From NCBI GenBank assembly GCA_041595255.1, contig JBFHKR010000156.1, positions 1-5,961 of the forward strand: DNA of 5,961 nt, read 5' to 3'. A model generated the notes under the pieces. The model saw nothing but the letters and a program-made list of their open reading frames with translations. It was not told the DNA's origin and searched no databases. The position numbers were made by a program, and so were the translations under genes. This DNA comes from PGYR01 sp041595255 (GTDB lineage Bacteria > Bacteroidota > Ignavibacteria > Kapaibacteriales > UBA2268). Position 1 is the first letter of the stretch, and each line of letters begins with the position of its first letter. Below are positions 5,777 through 5,961 of the stretch, in pieces.

Positions 5777-5829
5777 GCAAAATTAATCTATTCTTATATA
5801 ATATACTAAATTATCAGTAATTTATATTA

Positions 5830-5961
5830 TTATAAAGTTTTATCACCAGGCTTCCAACCGCAAGCAGTTAACTCACCAGTTTGAAGAGCTTGAAGTACTC
5901 TAATAGTTTCTTCTGCACTTCTACCAACAGCTTCGGGGTGGATTACAGAATATTGGATTAC
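5830..5961 (-). CDS. Typical 2-Cys peroxiredoxin, C-terminal end (partial)
   Basis: Only the last 43 residues lie in the window; the gene continues past the right edge. They contain HPEAVGRSAEETIRVLQALQ, then TGEL-TACGWKPGDKTL. This is the C-terminal part of AhpC/Prx1-type 2-Cys peroxiredoxins, which reduce hydrogen peroxide and organic peroxides in the cytoplasm. The Cys in ACGWKPG is the resolving cysteine that forms a disulfide with the peroxidatic cysteine of the partner subunit; the peroxidatic cysteine is outside the window. The stop is TAA and a strong terminator follows. Whether the gene should be called ahpC or a Prx paralogue cannot be decided from this fragment. Confidence 0.93.
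   Translation of the reverse strand, partial: VIQYSVIHPEAVGRSAEETIRVLQALQTGELTACGWKPGDKTL

Overview
The window is AT-rich and looks like a chromosomal segment from the Bacteroidota or a close relative (Ignavibacteria/Kapabacteria, FCB group). The support is three secreted proteins with signal peptides ending in S|Q (the Bacteroidetes 'Q-rule') and C-terminal type IX secretion (T9SS) sorting domains, plus a Bacteroidota-like trigger factor. Usable Shine-Dalgarno sequences precede all three secreted genes. No species can be named from the sequence alone.

Left two thirds (1-4213, + strand): a partly duplicated cassette of Asp-box (BNR-like) beta-propeller surface or secreted proteins. Unit 1 is leader - gene A (32-1345) - gene B (1351-2646) - hairpin terminator. 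Unit 2 is the same leader - gene A' (2824-4137) - the same tail and terminator, but without gene B. A and A' align without gaps at a constant offset of 2792 bp. Their leaders and 5' ends are nearly identical and the last 229 bp (the T9SS sorting domain) differ at only 3 positions, while the propeller between is much more diverged. A 9-bp repeat, AGTAATAGT, flanks gene B in unit 1 and occurs once at the matching place in unit 2. Unit 2 also keeps gene B's ribosome binding site and last codons. The simplest reading is that B was lost from unit 2 by recombination between these repeats.

Middle (4138-4437): a 300-bp gene-free stretch. It holds the copied A' terminator, two REP-like hairpins whose stems differ by a compensatory base change, a stretch resembling a dispersed intergenic repeat, and the terminator of the trigger factor gene.

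Right third (4438-5961, - strand): housekeeping genes. The trigger factor gene most likely starts at a TTG at 5712 rather than at the longer reading from 5742. Upstream of it is the 3' end of a typical 2-Cys peroxiredoxin gene. The peroxiredoxin terminator's T-tract overlaps a good match to the Bacteroidota -7 promoter element, which would drive trigger factor.

The secreted cassette and the housekeeping genes converge on the middle region and show no functional link. The most notable signal is the mosaic, recombining A/B cassette. No function beyond 'T9SS-exported Asp-box propeller protein' can be assigned to A, B or A'.
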